Program-made: the position numbers and the translations under genes | The notes under the pieces: generated by a model | What the model saw: only the letters and a program-made list of their open reading frames with translations | Told to the model about the DNA's origin: nothing | Database searches by the model: none | Assembly (NCBI GenBank): GCA_017525245.1 | Contig: JAFXTE010000063.1 | Span: 1-64,000, forward strand | DNA from: Bacteroidales bacterium | Lineage (GTDB): Bacteria; Bacteroidota; Bacteroidia; Bacteroidales; WCHB1-69 | Length of the DNA: 64,000 nt | Direction: 5' to 3' | Shown: positions 49,834-63,100 of the stretch, in pieces | Layout of the letters: each line of letters opens with the position of its first letter | Numbering within the stretch: position 1 is the first letter of the stretch

Positions 49834-50133
49834 TTAGCTTCGGCACTCTTTCAAAAAACGTTCCATCGCGTCAATATGCGCGGCGAAGGCTTCTCTACCC
49901 AACTCGGTAATCACATACATCGTGTTCGGTTTACGGCCAATGAACGACTTCTCGCAGCGGACGTAGCCAGCATCTTCAAGATGGCGTGTATGGCTCGCCA
50001 GATTGCCATCGGTGAGTTCCAGCAATGACTTCAGGGTGGCAAAATCCGCCGAACCGTTAGCCACCAGCACCGACATGATGCCCAAGCGGATCTTGCTTTC
50101 GAAGACTTTATTTAACCCATCTATAATCGCCAT
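49834..50133 (-). CDS. Winged-helix transcriptional regulator (HTH_34-like)
   Basis: This 99-residue protein has the winged-helix order of the small MarR/ArsR-like family. IRLGIMSVLVANGSADFATLKSLLELTDGNLASHTRHLEDAGYV gives the recognition helix, and SFIGRKPNTMYVITELGREAF the wing. It has no ligand domain. Genes of this type often precede creD in Bacteroidetes and probably control it. It lies between the membrane protein gene and creD on the same strand. Confidence 0.88.
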   Translation of the reverse strand: MAIIDGLNKVFESKIRLGIMSVLVANGSADFATLKSLLELTDGNLASHTRHLEDAGYVRCEKSFIGRKPNTMYVITELGREAFAAHIDAMERFLKECRS

Positions 50134-50182
50134 GTCAATTTAATTCCTTATATTATCAAACAAACCACGACTTTACTTACCC

Positions 50183-50232
50183 CTTAACTGTTAACTACTA
50201 ACTAATAAATACTAACTACTAACTGCTAACTC
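50183..50232. repeat. Degenerate word repeat, TAACTACTAACT family
   Basis: Words TTAACTGTTAACTACTAACT and ACTAACTACTAACTGCTAAC run up to the stop codon of the next minus-strand gene. Confidence 0.75.
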
Positions 50233-50874
50233 TTATTTCCTCCGTTCAAACATCAAAACATACGCAATCCCAAACACAACATGTATCACGCTGAAACCGA
50301 GAAACCAGAACAGCAATGCATGTGACATGGTGAAACAGTCGATGATGCCGATAATCAGCTCCGCGTAGCCCAAATAGCGTAAGGCGGGATAAGTGTAGTG
50401 GCTGCAGTTGACTAACGCGAAGCCATAGAAAAGGAGCATGATGGAGGAGGTAAGTCCGTAATGTCCCTGCATCACGAGGGCCATGCTGAGCAAACCGCCG
50501 GCAGCCAGCGGGATGAAAAAATCAAAGAGCATCTGGAACATCCGCTTGTCGAAAACAAAACGAAGATTGTGGCGTTTAGACTTCACGATGGCAAAGACAA
50601 AAACCGTGAGAAGAGAGAGCGCGAACAGCCCGATAGCGATCAGCGCGGCAATGCGGATGCGCGAAGGCGTGTTCAAAACAGCGAATTTTTGCAGATTTTC
50701 GAAGCCGGGGAGCCAATCCCCCACCCCGATTACCGCAGCCGCCATCAACGACGCAACCGCTGCATAGAGTCCTATAATGATGATAGACCATCCGCTAACC
50801 GCCTGAAAGCGAGATGATTTGCTCATCATTTCGCGGATGTCGTTCAGTGTCTGTCTGACTTCTTTTTCTTCCAT
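50233..50874 (-). CDS. Small integral membrane protein of the creD operon
   Basis: This 213-residue protein begins with a short cytoplasmic helix (EVRQTLNDIREMMSKSSRF) and then has six predicted transmembrane helices in three pairs. Features include WSIIIIGLYAAVASLMAAAVI, ALIAIGLFALSLLTVFVFAI and FFIPLAAGGLLSMALVM. I do not recognise a named family. Its place before the wHTH regulator and creD suggests it is a sensor or partner in the same response. A TATCTTTG box (50898-50905, minus strand) drives the operon. Confidence 0.75.
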   Translation of the reverse strand: MEEKEVRQTLNDIREMMSKSSRFQAVSGWSIIIIGLYAAVASLMAAAVIGVGDWLPGFENLQKFAVLNTPSRIRIAALIAIGLFALSLLTVFVFAIVKSKRHNLRFVFDKRMFQMLFDFFIPLAAGGLLSMALVMQGHYGLTSSIMLLFYGFALVNCSHYTYPALRYLGYAELIIGIIDCFTMSHALLFWFLGFSVIHVVFGIAYVLMFERRK

Positions 50875-50897
50875 AATCTTAAAAGTACTTTGCGCCG

Positions 50898-50905
50898 CAA
50901 AGATA
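50898..50905 (-). promoter_or_regulatory. -7 promoter element of the creD operon
   Basis: TATCTTTG followed by CGGCG on the minus strand ends 23 bases before ATG 50874. Confidence 0.65.
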
Positions 50906-50970
50906 CATTTTTTTTGATATGGAACATTTTATCCGAAAAAAAATCAGCAAATTACCATCCCCCACCCTCC

Positions 50971-51030
50971 TATTCTTCATTCTACATTCTTCATTCAGCA
51001 TTCATCATTCTACATTCAGCATTCAGCATT
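50971..51030. repeat. Degenerate word repeat, CATTCTACATTCA family
   Basis: About eight words of seven or eight bases (ATTCTTC, ATTCTAC, ATTCAGC, ATTCATC) lie between the creD operon promoter and the DUF3467 terminator. Confidence 0.8.
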
Positions 51031-51039
51031 AAAAAAAAA

Positions 51040-51066
51040 GCGGTCAGGAAACTCGCTCCCGACCGC
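51040..51066 (-). terminator. Terminator after the DUF3467 gene
   Basis: GCGGTC pairs with GACCGC, with an inner AGGA/TCC part. On the minus strand the stem is followed by nine T. It closes the long rpoBC transcript or the DUF3467 message. Confidence 0.85.
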
Positions 51067-51101
51067 CACAAAATTTATAAAAAAGTTGAACGTAGTTCAC
51101 A

Positions 51102-51407
51102 CTATGCCAGACCGCCGCCGCTCATGAACGGGGGCATCTGGTTCGGACGATCTTGGATCACACCGAACTGCTCCTCGTATTTGGAAACATTGTCCTGCAA
51201 CGCACGGAGCAAACGTTTGGCATTCACCGGAGTCATGATAACGCGGGAACGTACAACAGCCTTCGGGATTCCCGGAGACAAAGCGGCGAAATCCACGAAA
51301 AACTCGTTTTCAGAATGAGAAAGGATAGCCAAGTTGGAATATACACCTTTTGCAACTTCCTCACTGATACTCAAATCCATTTTTTGTTCTTTCTTATCTT
51401 CTGCCAT
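51102..51407 (-). CDS. DUF3467 family protein
   Basis: This 101-residue cytoplasmic protein contains GVYSNLAILSHSENEFFVDFAALSPG and SRVIMTPVNAKRLLRALQDNVSKYE, the DUF3467 pattern. Its function is unknown. It follows rpoC by 128 bases on the same strand, a neighbourhood I have seen described in other Bacteroidetes. It may be expressed from the polymerase operon. The tail is Gly/Pro-rich. Confidence 0.85.
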   Translation of the reverse strand: MAEDKKEQKMDLSISEEVAKGVYSNLAILSHSENEFFVDFAALSPGIPKAVVRSRVIMTPVNAKRLLRALQDNVSKYEEQFGVIQDRPNQMPPFMSGGGLA

Positions 51408-51463
51408 TTTCTTCTATATTCTTAATAAGTTATTACTTCTATTAATTGTTGTAATTTGGGGAT

Positions 51464-51491
51464 CGAGACTTGAGACTTAGACTTGAGACTT
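51464..51491. repeat. Degenerate word repeat, GAGACTTAGACTT family
   Basis: Words GAGACTT, GAGACTTA and GACTTGAGACTT follow rpoC, close to the stop codon. It is the complement of the family at 1399. Confidence 0.7.
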
Positions 51492-51535
51492 TTTTGGGGG
51501 ATATTAGACTTTTCAAAAGTCCTCAGTCCACAGTC

Positions 51536-54500
51536 CTAATCTTCCTCCTTTGACGCCATCAAAGATTCGTACTCTTCCTTCGAGCCAACCTCGATGTTCT
51601 GATAAGCGCGGATACCCGTACCTGCCGGAATCTTCTGACCGACAATAACGTTCTCCTTCATACCGATCAGGCTATCGGATTTAGCGTTAATGGCGGCCTC
51701 GGTCAGCACCTTCGTCGTTTCCTGGAAGGATGCAGCGGAGATGAAGCTGTGGGTTTGCAGAGAAGCGCGGGTGATACCTTGCAGAATCGGCTTACCGGTA
51801 GCCGGACGCGCGTCGCGGGTCACCACCAAGCGCATATCCTTACGTTTCAGCAATGAATTCACATCACGAAGTTTCTTTGCAGAAATAATTTGACCCTTAC
51901 GGACAGAATCGGAATCACCGGCATCTTCAACCACCTTCTTATCCCAAATCTGGTCGTTCTCCTCCTGAAAGTCGATCTTGTTGATAAGCTCGCCTTGCAG
52001 GAACTTGGTGTCACCCGGATCCTCAATCTCCATCTTGCGCATCATCTGACGCACAATGACTTCGAAGTGCTTGTCGTTAATCTTCACACCTTGCAGACGA
52101 TACACCTCCTGAATCTCGTTAATGATGTACTCTTGCACCTTCTGCGCACCCTTGATATTCAGGATATCAACAGGAGTCAGAGAACCTTCGGACAACGGTG
52201 TACCGGCCTTCACAAAGTCGTTCTCTTGCGCCAGAATCTGCTTGGAGGTCGGGATGAGATAGGTCTTGGCACCCTCGCCAGAATCCACACGCGGAGTAAT
52301 CTTCACCACACGGTTACCTCGTTTCAGCTTCTTCTCGAAAGAAACAACACCGTCTATTTCAGACACCACAGCGGGATCGGAAGGATTACGTGCCTCGAAC
52401 AGCTCGGTCACGCGCGGCAGACCGCCCGTGATATCGCCGGATTTACCGAAGGAACGCAGAATCTTGACCAGGATCTCACCGGAATCAATGACCTGACCTT
52501 CTTCCACAGCAAGACGGGCACCCACAGGAACGTCAAAGCTCTTGATGATGTCGCCATCCTCGTCAAGAATATTGATACTCGGGTTCTTCGTCTTCAGACG
52601 GCTCTCGATAATCACTTTATCGTGAATATTGGTCTGTTCATCGGTTTCCACACGGTAGGTCACGCCCTCGATAATATCGTTAAACTGAACCTTACCAGCC
52701 ACATCGGACAAAATCACAGCGTTGAAAGGATCCCAATCGGCAATCAGGTCGCCTTTCTTGATGTTATCGCCGTGTTTGAAGTAGAGGTTAGAACCGTAAG
52801 GCACATTGGCAGATGACAAAGCCACACCCGTCTTCACATCAATGATTTTGATTTCAGCGGTACGGCCAATCACCTTATAGTAGAACTTGCCCGTATCGTC
52901 GGTTTTCTCCAACGCACGAAGCTCGTCAATGCTCAACACACCGTCGTAAGAAGCCATGATGCTGCTGTTGGCGGCCACGTTACCGGCAACACCACCAACG
53001 TGGAATGTACGCAGGGTCAGCTGAGTACCAGGCTCACCGATGGACTGTGCGGCGATGACACCGACAGCCTCACCAATCTGCACCATCTTACCGGTAGCCA
53101 GGTTACGACCGTAACACTTCTGGCATATACCAAGTTTCGATTCGCAGGTCGGTACCGAACGGATTTCCACCTCCTCGATGGGAGAATCTTCGATAATCTG
53201 ACAATATTTCTCGGTCAACTCCTCACCGGCTTTGATAATCAACTCACCTGTCTGGGGATGATAAACGTCATGCAGAGTCACACGACCCAACAGACGGTCG
53301 TACAACGTTTCCACCACTTCCTCGTTATTCTTCAAAGCACTCACGGTCATGCCGCGGAGCGTGCCGCAGTCTTCCTCGTTGATAATCACATCGTGGGAAA
53401 CATCGACCAAACGACGGGTCAGGTAACCTGCGTCAGCGGTCTTCAATGCGGTATCTGCCAAACCCTTACGGGCACCATGCGTGGAGATGAAGTACTCTTG
53501 CACAGAAAGGCCTTCCTTGAAGTTGGACAAAATGGGGTTCTCGATAATCTCGCCGCCGGAGGAGCCTGCCTTACTGGGCTTTGCCATCAAACCACGCATA
53601 CCGGACAGCTGACGAATCTGCTCCGCAGAACCACGAGCTCCGGAGTCGCGCATCATGTGCACGGGGTTGAAGCCCTGGCGGTCCTCCTCGATCTCCTTCA
53701 TGAGAATCTTGGAAAGACGCGCGTTGCACTGTGACCACACATCAATGACCTGGTTATAACGCTCAGTGTTAGTGATGAAACCCATGTTGTAGTTCATGGT
53801 GATCTCATCAACTTGGGCATTGGCCTCGGCAATCAACTTCGGTTTCTCGGCGGGCACAATCACGTCACCGAGGTTGAACGACATACCGCCCTCGTATGCC
53901 ATACGGTAACCGAGAGTCATAATGTCATCGAGGAACTGGGTACAGGATTTGTTGCCGCACTTGATCAGCACATCACCGATGATATCGCGTAACGCCTTCT
54001 TGGTCAGCAACATATTGATATAGCCATAATCTTTCGGCACCACTTGGTTGAACATCACACGACCCACAGTGGTATCGACGATCTTCTTGGTACCCTGCCC
54101 GTCGATATCGACACGGCATTTGATTTTGGCATTCAAATGGATTTTCTTTTCATTATAGGCGATCATCACCTCTTCCGGTCCGTAGAAGATACCACCTTCG
54201 CCGGGAACTTTATGGTCGGGCGTGGAGGGCAGTTCCTTCGTAATGTAGTACAGACCGAGCACCATGTCCTGAGAAGGCACGGTCACGGGCGCACCGTTAG
54301 CGGGGTTGAGGATGTTGTGGGAAGCCATCATCAGCATCTGGGCCTCCATGATGGCAGCGTTGCCCAGCGGCACGTGTACAGCCATCTGGTCACCGTCGAA
54401 GTCGGCGTTGAATGCTGTACAGCACAACGGGTGCAGTCTGATAGCCTTACCTTCGACCAAACGTGGCTGGAAAGCCTGAATACCCAGACGGTGCAGCGTA

Positions 54501-55822
54501 GGAGCACGGTTCAGCAACACGGGGTGACCCTTGAGGATGTTCTCGAGGATTTCCCACACCACGGGATCCTTGCGATCGACAATCTTCTTGGCGGATTTCA
54601 CCGTCTTCACGATGCCTCTTTCAAGGATTTTGCGGATGACAAACGGTTTGAACAGCTCAGCTGCCATGTCTTTCGGCAGACCGCACTCGTTCAAGTGCAA
54701 ATCGGGACCGACGACGATAACGGAACGGCCTGAGTAGTCAACACGTTTACCAAGCAAGTTCTGACGGAAACGACCCTGTTTACCTTTCAAGCTGTCAGAG
54801 AGGGACTTCAACGCGCGGTTGGACTCCGTTCTCACGGCACTGGATTTCTTGGAGTTATCGAACAAGGAATCCACGGCTTCCTGCAACATACGTTTCTCGT
54901 TGCGCATGATAACATCGGGAGCCTTGATTTCCATCAGACGTTTCAGACGGTTGTTACGGATGATGACACGACGGTAGAGGTCATTGAGGTCGGAGGTGGC
55001 GAAACGGCCGCCATCCAACGGAACCAACGGGCGCAATTCCGGCGGAATCACCGGCACGGTCTTCACAATCATGCGCTCCGGACGGTTGTCGGCGCGTTTG
55101 CGGCTGTCGCGGAACGCCTCGAACACGTGCAGACGTTTGAGAAGATCTTTCTTACGCTGCTGAGAAGTCTCGCGGTTGGCGCGGTCGCGAAGCTCGTAAG
55201 ATTCGGCATCCAAATCCACCTTGCAGAGCAGATCGTACAATGCCTCGGCACCCATCTTGGCAATGAACTTATTGGGGTCGGTATCTTCCAAAAGACGATT
55301 TTCGGCAGGCAGTTTCTCAACCAATTCGAAATACTCCTCTTCGTTGAGCAGTTTGCCTTTCGTAATCGTATCACTTTCCATGATGCCGCCTTGTATCACA
55401 ATATATTTCTCGTAATACACCACAGCTTCCACTTCCTTCGTGGCAAGACCCAAAAGAGCACCAATCTTGTTAGGGAGAGACTTGAAGAACCATATATGGG
55501 CTACAGGAACGACCAGTTGAATGTGTCCCATACGCTCACGGCGCACCTTGCGCTCGGTTACTTCCACACCACAACGGTCGCAAATGACACCCTTGTAACG
55601 GATTCTCTTGTACTTACCGCAGTGACATTCCCAGTCTTTCATCGGACCGAAAATCTTCTCGCAGAACAAGCCGTCGCGTTCAGGCTTCAAGGTTCTGTAG
55701 TTGATGGTTTCCGGTTTCAACACCTCGCCGTGCGACTGCTCGAGAATCGTCTCGGGAGATGCCAGACTGATGGTTATTTTATGAAACTCTTTACGGGTAT
55801 TATTATCTTTTCTGAGAGCCAT
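51536..55822 (-). CDS. rpoC: RNA polymerase beta' subunit
   Basis: This 1428-residue catalytic subunit has the zinc site [20 protein letters not shown] near the start, the active-site aspartates in [12 protein letters not shown], the bridge-helix region around [22 protein letters not shown] and the second zinc cluster [19 protein letters not shown]. The C-terminal part contains [11 protein letters not shown] and [15 protein letters not shown]. The length is as expected for Bacteroidetes. It follows rpoB by 23 bases. Confidence 0.98.
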   Translation of the reverse strand: MALRKDNNTRKEFHKITISLASPETILEQSHGEVLKPETINYRTLKPERDGLFCEKIFGPMKDWECHCGKYKRIRYKGVICDRCGVEVTERKVRRERMGHIQLVVPVAHIWFFKSLPNKIGALLGLATKEVEAVVYYEKYIVIQGGIMESDTITKGKLLNEEEYFELVEKLPAENRLLEDTDPNKFIAKMGAEALYDLLCKVDLDAESYELRDRANRETSQQRKKDLLKRLHVFEAFRDSRKRADNRPERMIVKTVPVIPPELRPLVPLDGGRFATSDLNDLYRRVIIRNNRLKRLMEIKAPDVIMRNEKRMLQEAVDSLFDNSKKSSAVRTESNRALKSLSDSLKGKQGRFRQNLLGKRVDYSGRSVIVVGPDLHLNECGLPKDMAAELFKPFVIRKILERGIVKTVKSAKKIVDRKDPVVWEILENILKGHPVLLNRAPTLHRLGIQAFQPRLVEGKAIRLHPLCCTAFNADFDGDQMAVHVPLGNAAIMEAQMLMMASHNILNPANGAPVTVPSQDMVLGLYYITKELPSTPDHKVPGEGGIFYGPEEVMIAYNEKKIHLNAKIKCRVDIDGQGTKKIVDTTVGRVMFNQVVPKDYGYINMLLTKKALRDIIGDVLIKCGNKSCTQFLDDIMTLGYRMAYEGGMSFNLGDVIVPAEKPKLIAEANAQVDEITMNYNMGFITNTERYNQVIDVWSQCNARLSKILMKEIEEDRQGFNPVHMMRDSGARGSAEQIRQLSGMRGLMAKPSKAGSSGGEIIENPILSNFKEGLSVQEYFISTHGARKGLADTALKTADAGYLTRRLVDVSHDVIINEEDCGTLRGMTVSALKNNEEVVETLYDRLLGRVTLHDVYHPQTGELIIKAGEELTEKYCQIIEDSPIEEVEIRSVPTCESKLGICQKCYGRNLATGKMVQIGEAVGVIAAQSIGEPGTQLTLRTFHVGGVAGNVAANSSIMASYDGVLSIDELRALEKTDDTGKFYYKVIGRTAEIKIIDVKTGVALSSANVPYGSNLYFKHGDNIKKGDLIADWDPFNAVILSDVAGKVQFNDIIEGVTYRVETDEQTNIHDKVIIESRLKTKNPSINILDEDGDIIKSFDVPVGARLAVEEGQVIDSGEILVKILRSFGKSGDITGGLPRVTELFEARNPSDPAVVSEIDGVVSFEKKLKRGNRVVKITPRVDSGEGAKTYLIPTSKQILAQENDFVKAGTPLSEGSLTPVDILNIKGAQKVQEYIINEIQEVYRLQGVKINDKHFEVIVRQMMRKMEIEDPGDTKFLQGELINKIDFQEENDQIWDKKVVEDAGDSDSVRKGQIISAKKLRDVNSLLKRKDMRLVVTRDARPATGKPILQGITRASLQTHSFISAASFQETTKVLTEAAINAKSDSLIGMKENVIVGQKIPAGTGIRAYQNIEVGSKEEYESLMASKEED

Positions 55823-55845
55823 TTTCTTTCAGATGTTTTTATTTC

Positions 55846-59649
<3,804 letters not shown>

Positions 59650-59727
59650 GGCTGTTTGTTTTTATTTGACGAAAAAAAACTGATTATTAACGAAATACCA
59701 ATCAGCAGGTATTATAAAATAGCAATA

Positions 59728-59764
59728 AGAACAAGGCTTCCGCACCTGGCGGAAGCGTTGTTCT
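59728..59764 (-). promoter_or_regulatory. Long hairpin between rplL and rpoB (attenuator or processing site)
   Basis: AGAACAAGGCTTCCGC pairs with GCGGAAGCGTTGTTCT around a five-base loop, a 15-bp stem with one internal mismatch. No T run follows on the minus strand. In E. coli the rplL-rpoB spacer holds a partial terminator and an RNase III site that set the ratio of ribosomal protein to polymerase; a similar role here is inferred from position and shape. Confidence 0.65.
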
Positions 59765-59787
59765 TTTGCTTGGGGTTGGGGTCGAAA

Positions 59788-60165
59788 CTATTTAATTTCG
59801 ACTTCTGCACCGGCTTCTTCGAGGGATTTCTTCAAAGATTCAGCTTCATCTTTGGAGATACCTTCCTTGACGGCCTTGGGTGCTCCGTCAACCAATTCTT
59901 TGGCTTCCTTCAGACCGAGGCTGGTGAGTTCCTTCACCAACTTCACAACCTGCAGCTTGTTGCCACCGGCGGCCTTGAGGATAACGTCGAATTCGGTCTT
60001 TTCCTCAGCGGCTGCGGCGCCACCTGCGGCGGGACCAGCGGCGACTGCGACGGCAGCTGCGGCGGGTTCGATACCGTATTCGTCTTTCAAAATTTGAGCT
60101 AATTCGTTAACTTCTTTAACGGTTAAGTTCACTAATTGTTCTGCAAATGCTTTCAAATCTGCCAT
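59788..60165 (-). CDS. rplL: Ribosomal protein L7/L12
   Basis: This 125-residue protein forms the ribosomal stalk that recruits translation factors. The N-terminal dimerisation helices ([23 protein letters not shown]) join by an Ala/Gly-rich hinge to the C-terminal globular domain [39 protein letters not shown]. It is complete and lies in the standard rplJ-rplL order. Confidence 0.98.
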   Translation of the reverse strand: MADLKAFAEQLVNLTVKEVNELAQILKDEYGIEPAAAAVAVAAGPAAGGAAAAEEKTEFDVILKAAGGNKLQVVKLVKELTSLGLKEAKELVDGAPKAVKEGISKDEAESLKKSLEEAGAEVEIK

Positions 60166-60212
60166 AATGTTATTTTTTTTATTGTTTTTACTAAATTGAT
60201 TTGTTTAATTTT

Positions 60213-60731
60213 TTATGCTCTTTCAGAAAGAGTCTTGACAATACCGGCCAATTTGCCGCCGCCAGACTGCAAAGCAGAAATAACTTGTTTTGCAGGTGAT
60301 TGCAACAATGCCACAATGTCGCCGATCAATTCCTCGCGAGACTTGATGTTGCAAAGGGCCTCCAGTTGGTCATCTCCAATGTAAACTGCTTCTTCAATGA
60401 AGGCGGCCTTGATGAGAGGTTTTGCATTTTTCGCCCGGAAATCCTTTATCAATTTGGCGGGCACGTTACCCGTATTGCACAACATCACAGCCGTAGGTCC
60501 GTTCAGGGTCTCATACAACTCTGAATAGTCCTTTTCGGACTGCTCCATGGCACGTTTCAGAAGGGTGTTCTTCACCACTTTCAGTTTCACGTCCTTGCTG
60601 AAGCACAATTTGCGTAACTGGTTGACTGTGCTAACCGTAAATCCGGAAATATCCGTTACATATACGTGAGAATAGTTAGCCAAGTCTTGGGAAATCTCTT
60701 CTATAATCTGACTTTTTTGTTCTTTATTCAT
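60213..60731 (-). CDS. rplJ: Ribosomal protein L10
   Basis: This 172-residue protein anchors L7/L12 to the 23S rRNA. The pattern EISQDLANYSHVYVTDISGFTVSTVNQLRKLC with KVVKNTLLKRAM and NGPTAVMLC is typical. The C-terminal helix binds L12 dimers. In many bacteria L10 binds its own mRNA leader; the spacer to rplA here is only 15 bases, so there is little room for a separate leader. Confidence 0.97.
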   Translation of the reverse strand: MNKEQKSQIIEEISQDLANYSHVYVTDISGFTVSTVNQLRKLCFSKDVKLKVVKNTLLKRAMEQSEKDYSELYETLNGPTAVMLCNTGNVPAKLIKDFRAKNAKPLIKAAFIEEAVYIGDDQLEALCNIKSREELIGDIVALLQSPAKQVISALQSGGGKLAGIVKTLSERA

Positions 60732-60746
60732 ACTAACTAATCTTTT

Positions 60747-61442
60747 TTATAAGGTAACTGATTTTGGATCTACTTGCACGCCGGGGCTCATCGTAGTGGA
60801 GAGATAGATGCTCTTGATGTAGGTACCTTTCGCGCTGGTCGGTTTCAACTTGATCACCGTTGAGAGCATTTCACGGGCATTGTCGGTCAATTGCTCAACG
60901 CTGAAGCGGTTTTTACCGATTGACGTGTGGATGATACCATACTTGTCCACCTTGAAGTCAATCTTACCGGCTTTCACTTCGGACACGGCCTTGCCGATCT
61001 CCATCGTAACGGTACCTGACTTCGGGTTGGGCATCAAACCGCGGGGACCGAGGATTCTACCCAGCGCACCGATCTTCGGCATCACGCTCGGCATGGTGAT
61101 GATGACATCAACATCCGTCCATCCCTGTTTGATTTTGTCAACGTATTCCTCCAAGCCGACGAAATCAGCACCCGCAGCCTTTGCCTCTTCCTCCTTGTCG
61201 GGAGTGCAGAGCACCAACACGCGCACTTCCTTGCCCGTGCCGTGAGGGAGCGTCACGATACCGCGCACCATCTGGTTGGCCTTTCTCGGATCAACGCCCA
61301 GACGGACGTCGATGTCGAAAGAAGCGTCAAACTTGGTGTAGGTAAGGTTCTTCACCACCTGAACAGCTTCCGGCAGAGCGTACACTTTGCTCTTATCAAA
61401 TTTGGCAAATGCTTCTTTGCGTTTTTTTGATATCTTAGCCAT
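60747..61442 (-). CDS. rplA: Ribosomal protein L1
   Basis: This 231-residue protein forms the mobile stalk at the E site and often represses its own operon. It has [35 protein letters not shown] and the signature [25 protein letters not shown]. The C-terminal end includes [18 protein letters not shown]. It is complete and starts 22 bases after rplK. Confidence 0.98.
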   Translation of the reverse strand: MAKISKKRKEAFAKFDKSKVYALPEAVQVVKNLTYTKFDASFDIDVRLGVDPRKANQMVRGIVTLPHGTGKEVRVLVLCTPDKEEEAKAAGADFVGLEEYVDKIKQGWTDVDVIITMPSVMPKIGALGRILGPRGLMPNPKSGTVTMEIGKAVSEVKAGKIDFKVDKYGIIHTSIGKNRFSVEQLTDNAREMLSTVIKLKPTSAKGTYIKSIYLSTTMSPGVQVDPKSVTL

Positions 61443-61464
61443 TTGTTTTAATTTTACTTGTTAA

Positions 61465-61914
61465 TTAATTTTGCTCGAAAGGATTTTGACCACCCTTCAC
61501 ATTGACACCCATGCTGCGTGCGGTACCGGCAACCATAGACATGGCGGATTCGATTGTGAAACAATTCAAATCCTTCATCTTGATTTCGGCGATGCTGCGC
61601 ACCTGGTCCCAAGTGATGGCACCAACCTTCGTACGGTTGGGCTCGCCTGATCCCTTCTGAAGTTTGGCGGCCTCCATGATCTGTACAGCTACCGGGGGCG
61701 TTTTCGTAACAAAGTCGAAGGACTTGTCCTTATAGACTGTTATGATAACCGGAATCACTTTGCCAGCTAAATCCTGCGTACGAGAATTGAACTGTTTGCA
61801 AAATTCCATAATGTTCACGCCCTTGGAACCCAAAGCGGGACCTACCGGCGGTGACGGATTGGCGGCACCTCCCTTGATCTGTAACTTAATTAAGCCAGCA
61901 ACTTCTTTTGCCAT
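61465..61914 (-). CDS. rplK: Ribosomal protein L11
   Basis: This 149-residue protein helps form the GTPase centre. It begins with [38 protein letters not shown], the proline-rich thiostrepton-site region, and ends with [25 protein letters not shown]. It is complete and follows nusG by 38 bases. Confidence 0.98.
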   Translation of the reverse strand: MAKEVAGLIKLQIKGGAANPSPPVGPALGSKGVNIMEFCKQFNSRTQDLAGKVIPVIITVYKDKSFDFVTKTPPVAVQIMEAAKLQKGSGEPNRTKVGAITWDQVRSIAEIKMKDLNCFTIESAMSMVAGTARSMGVNVKGGQNPFEQN

Positions 61915-61952
61915 TTTTTTAATTTTAATTGTGTGTAACTAATTTCCAGACA

Positions 61953-62507
61953 CTATATTTTCTCAACCTGCATAAAACCCAGCTCAAGCGGAGTTTTACG
62001 GCCGAAGATTTTCACCGTAATCTTCAGCTTCTTTTTCTCGGTGTCAATCTCTTCGATAACACCGTTGAAAGTGTTGAAAGGCCCATCGATAACCTTGACC
62101 TCCTCGCCCACCACGTATGGTTGGAGAAGATATTCATCCTGAGTGGACAATTCATCAACCTTACCCAATAGGCGGGAAACCTCATCTTTGCGCAGGGCAA
62201 TAGGAGGATCGCTTTTACGTTTGCAACCCACAAAGCCTAACACTCCAGGAATTTCAAGCAGTTTGGCACACACCTCCTGAGTCATAATCGCCTCAACGAA
62301 AATGTAACTCGGGAAATAATTGCGCTCCTTCACAACTTTCTTTCCGTTTTTCGTGCTATGGAACACTTTTTCCGTGGGTATCAAAACTTCAAACACGGAA
62401 TCCTTCAGATTGGAAAGCGCCACTTCACTGTCTATGTTCTGCTTTACTTTCTTCTCTGTCCCTGTAACAGATTTAATCACATACCACTTGCGCTCTAATT
62501 CAGCCAT
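61953..62507 (-). CDS. nusG: Transcription antitermination factor NusG
   Basis: This 184-residue protein binds the polymerase clamp and links it to Rho or the ribosome. The NGN domain starts KWYVIKSVTGTEKKVKQNID. GVLGFVGC lies in the middle, and the KOW domain VGEEVKVIDGPFNTFNGVIEEID ends it. The gene lies between secE and rplK as usual and is full length. Confidence 0.97.
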   Translation of the reverse strand: MAELERKWYVIKSVTGTEKKVKQNIDSEVALSNLKDSVFEVLIPTEKVFHSTKNGKKVVKERNYFPSYIFVEAIMTQEVCAKLLEIPGVLGFVGCKRKSDPPIALRKDEVSRLLGKVDELSTQDEYLLQPYVVGEEVKVIDGPFNTFNGVIEEIDTEKKKLKITVKIFGRKTPLELGFMQVEKI

Positions 62508-62545
62508 GTCAAGTATCTTTGGATATAACGTCTGCTATAAAGAAA

Positions 62546-62734
62546 CTAAACAGTCGGGAACATCATTCTCATTCCCAAATTGAAGACGGCATCCATCAAA
62601 AACACGATAAACGCGATTATAAGGGAAGCAATGGACACCACCACAACACTATTTCCAAGCTCCTGCATGGTCGGCCAGCTCGTCTTGTGAACCAGCTCTT
62701 CATACGATTCTTTTAAATAATTAACTATCTTCAT
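62546..62734 (-). CDS. secE: Preprotein translocase subunit SecE
   Basis: This 62-residue protein has the conserved amphipathic helix YLKESYEELVHKTSWPTMQELGNS and one transmembrane helix (VVVVSIASLIIAFIVFLMDAVF). SecE clamps the SecYEG channel. The frame is open 37 codons upstream and contains four cysteines (CCFCKRRVGDCRNC), but the family start MKIVNYLKESYEEL fits position 62734. tRNA-Trp, often next to secE, is not present here. Confidence 0.93.
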   Translation of the reverse strand: MKIVNYLKESYEELVHKTSWPTMQELGNSVVVVSIASLIIAFIVFLMDAVFNLGMRMMFPTV

Positions 62735-62925
62735 TTCTTTATGTTTTTTTATTTTTATCAGATTTTGAAACTTTTTTCCGCAATTCCTGCAATCCCCTAC
62801 CCTTCTTTTGCAAAAGCAGCAAGGCTCATCTGCCCTTACAAACATCTCTATATCAACTTGTTAAAAACAAACCATCCAAAAACTCCCTTACAGAATAACG
62901 ATTTTTAAACAAGCTGGCAAATATA
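62735..62925 (-). promoter_or_regulatory. secE operon promoter and about 180-base leader
   Basis: TATATTTG (62918-62925, minus strand) followed by CCAGC is the -7 box. Transcription from it would give an unusually long leader of about 175 bases. The leader contains a CTTTTGCAAAAG hairpin near 62800 and an in-frame Cys-rich extension of secE. No known riboswitch fold is recognisable. Confidence 0.55.
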
Positions 62926-63049
62926 GCATTTTTTTTAATCAAACTTTCTCTGTTGAAAAAAAAATTTCACAATGGCACGCTTTTTGTATTAAGACACAGC
63001 AACACGCTGACAACCAGCTCCATAATTCATAATTCATAATTCATAATTA
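62926..63049. repeat. Intergenic region with CATAATT word repeat
   Basis: The stretch from the secE promoter to the ompA terminator holds no ORF worth calling. At 63021-63049 the word CATAATT is repeated exactly four times in tandem (CATAATTCATAATT), ending directly before the terminator stem. The rest is A/T-rich promoter DNA. Confidence 0.7.
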
Positions 63050-63083
63050 AAAAAGGGACCACCTTCCGGCAGCCCCTTTTTCT
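63050..63083 (-). terminator. Terminator of the ompA-like gene
   Basis: On the minus strand AAAAAGGGG and CCCTTTTT pair around a loop that contains a small CCGGAAGG stem, followed by T residues. It lies about 20 bases after the stop codon. Confidence 0.8.
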
Positions 63084-63100
63084 AACGAGAATAGTAATAA

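Noticed and set aside
50971..51030. CRISPR or satellite made of CATTCA words
   Set aside because: Units are degenerate and seven to eight bases long with no spacer structure; treated as word repeat instead.
62735..62845. SecE with 37-residue Cys-rich N-terminal extension as the annotated protein
   Set aside because: The family start fits MKIVNYLKESYEEL, and the extension overlaps the leader; kept only as a finding.
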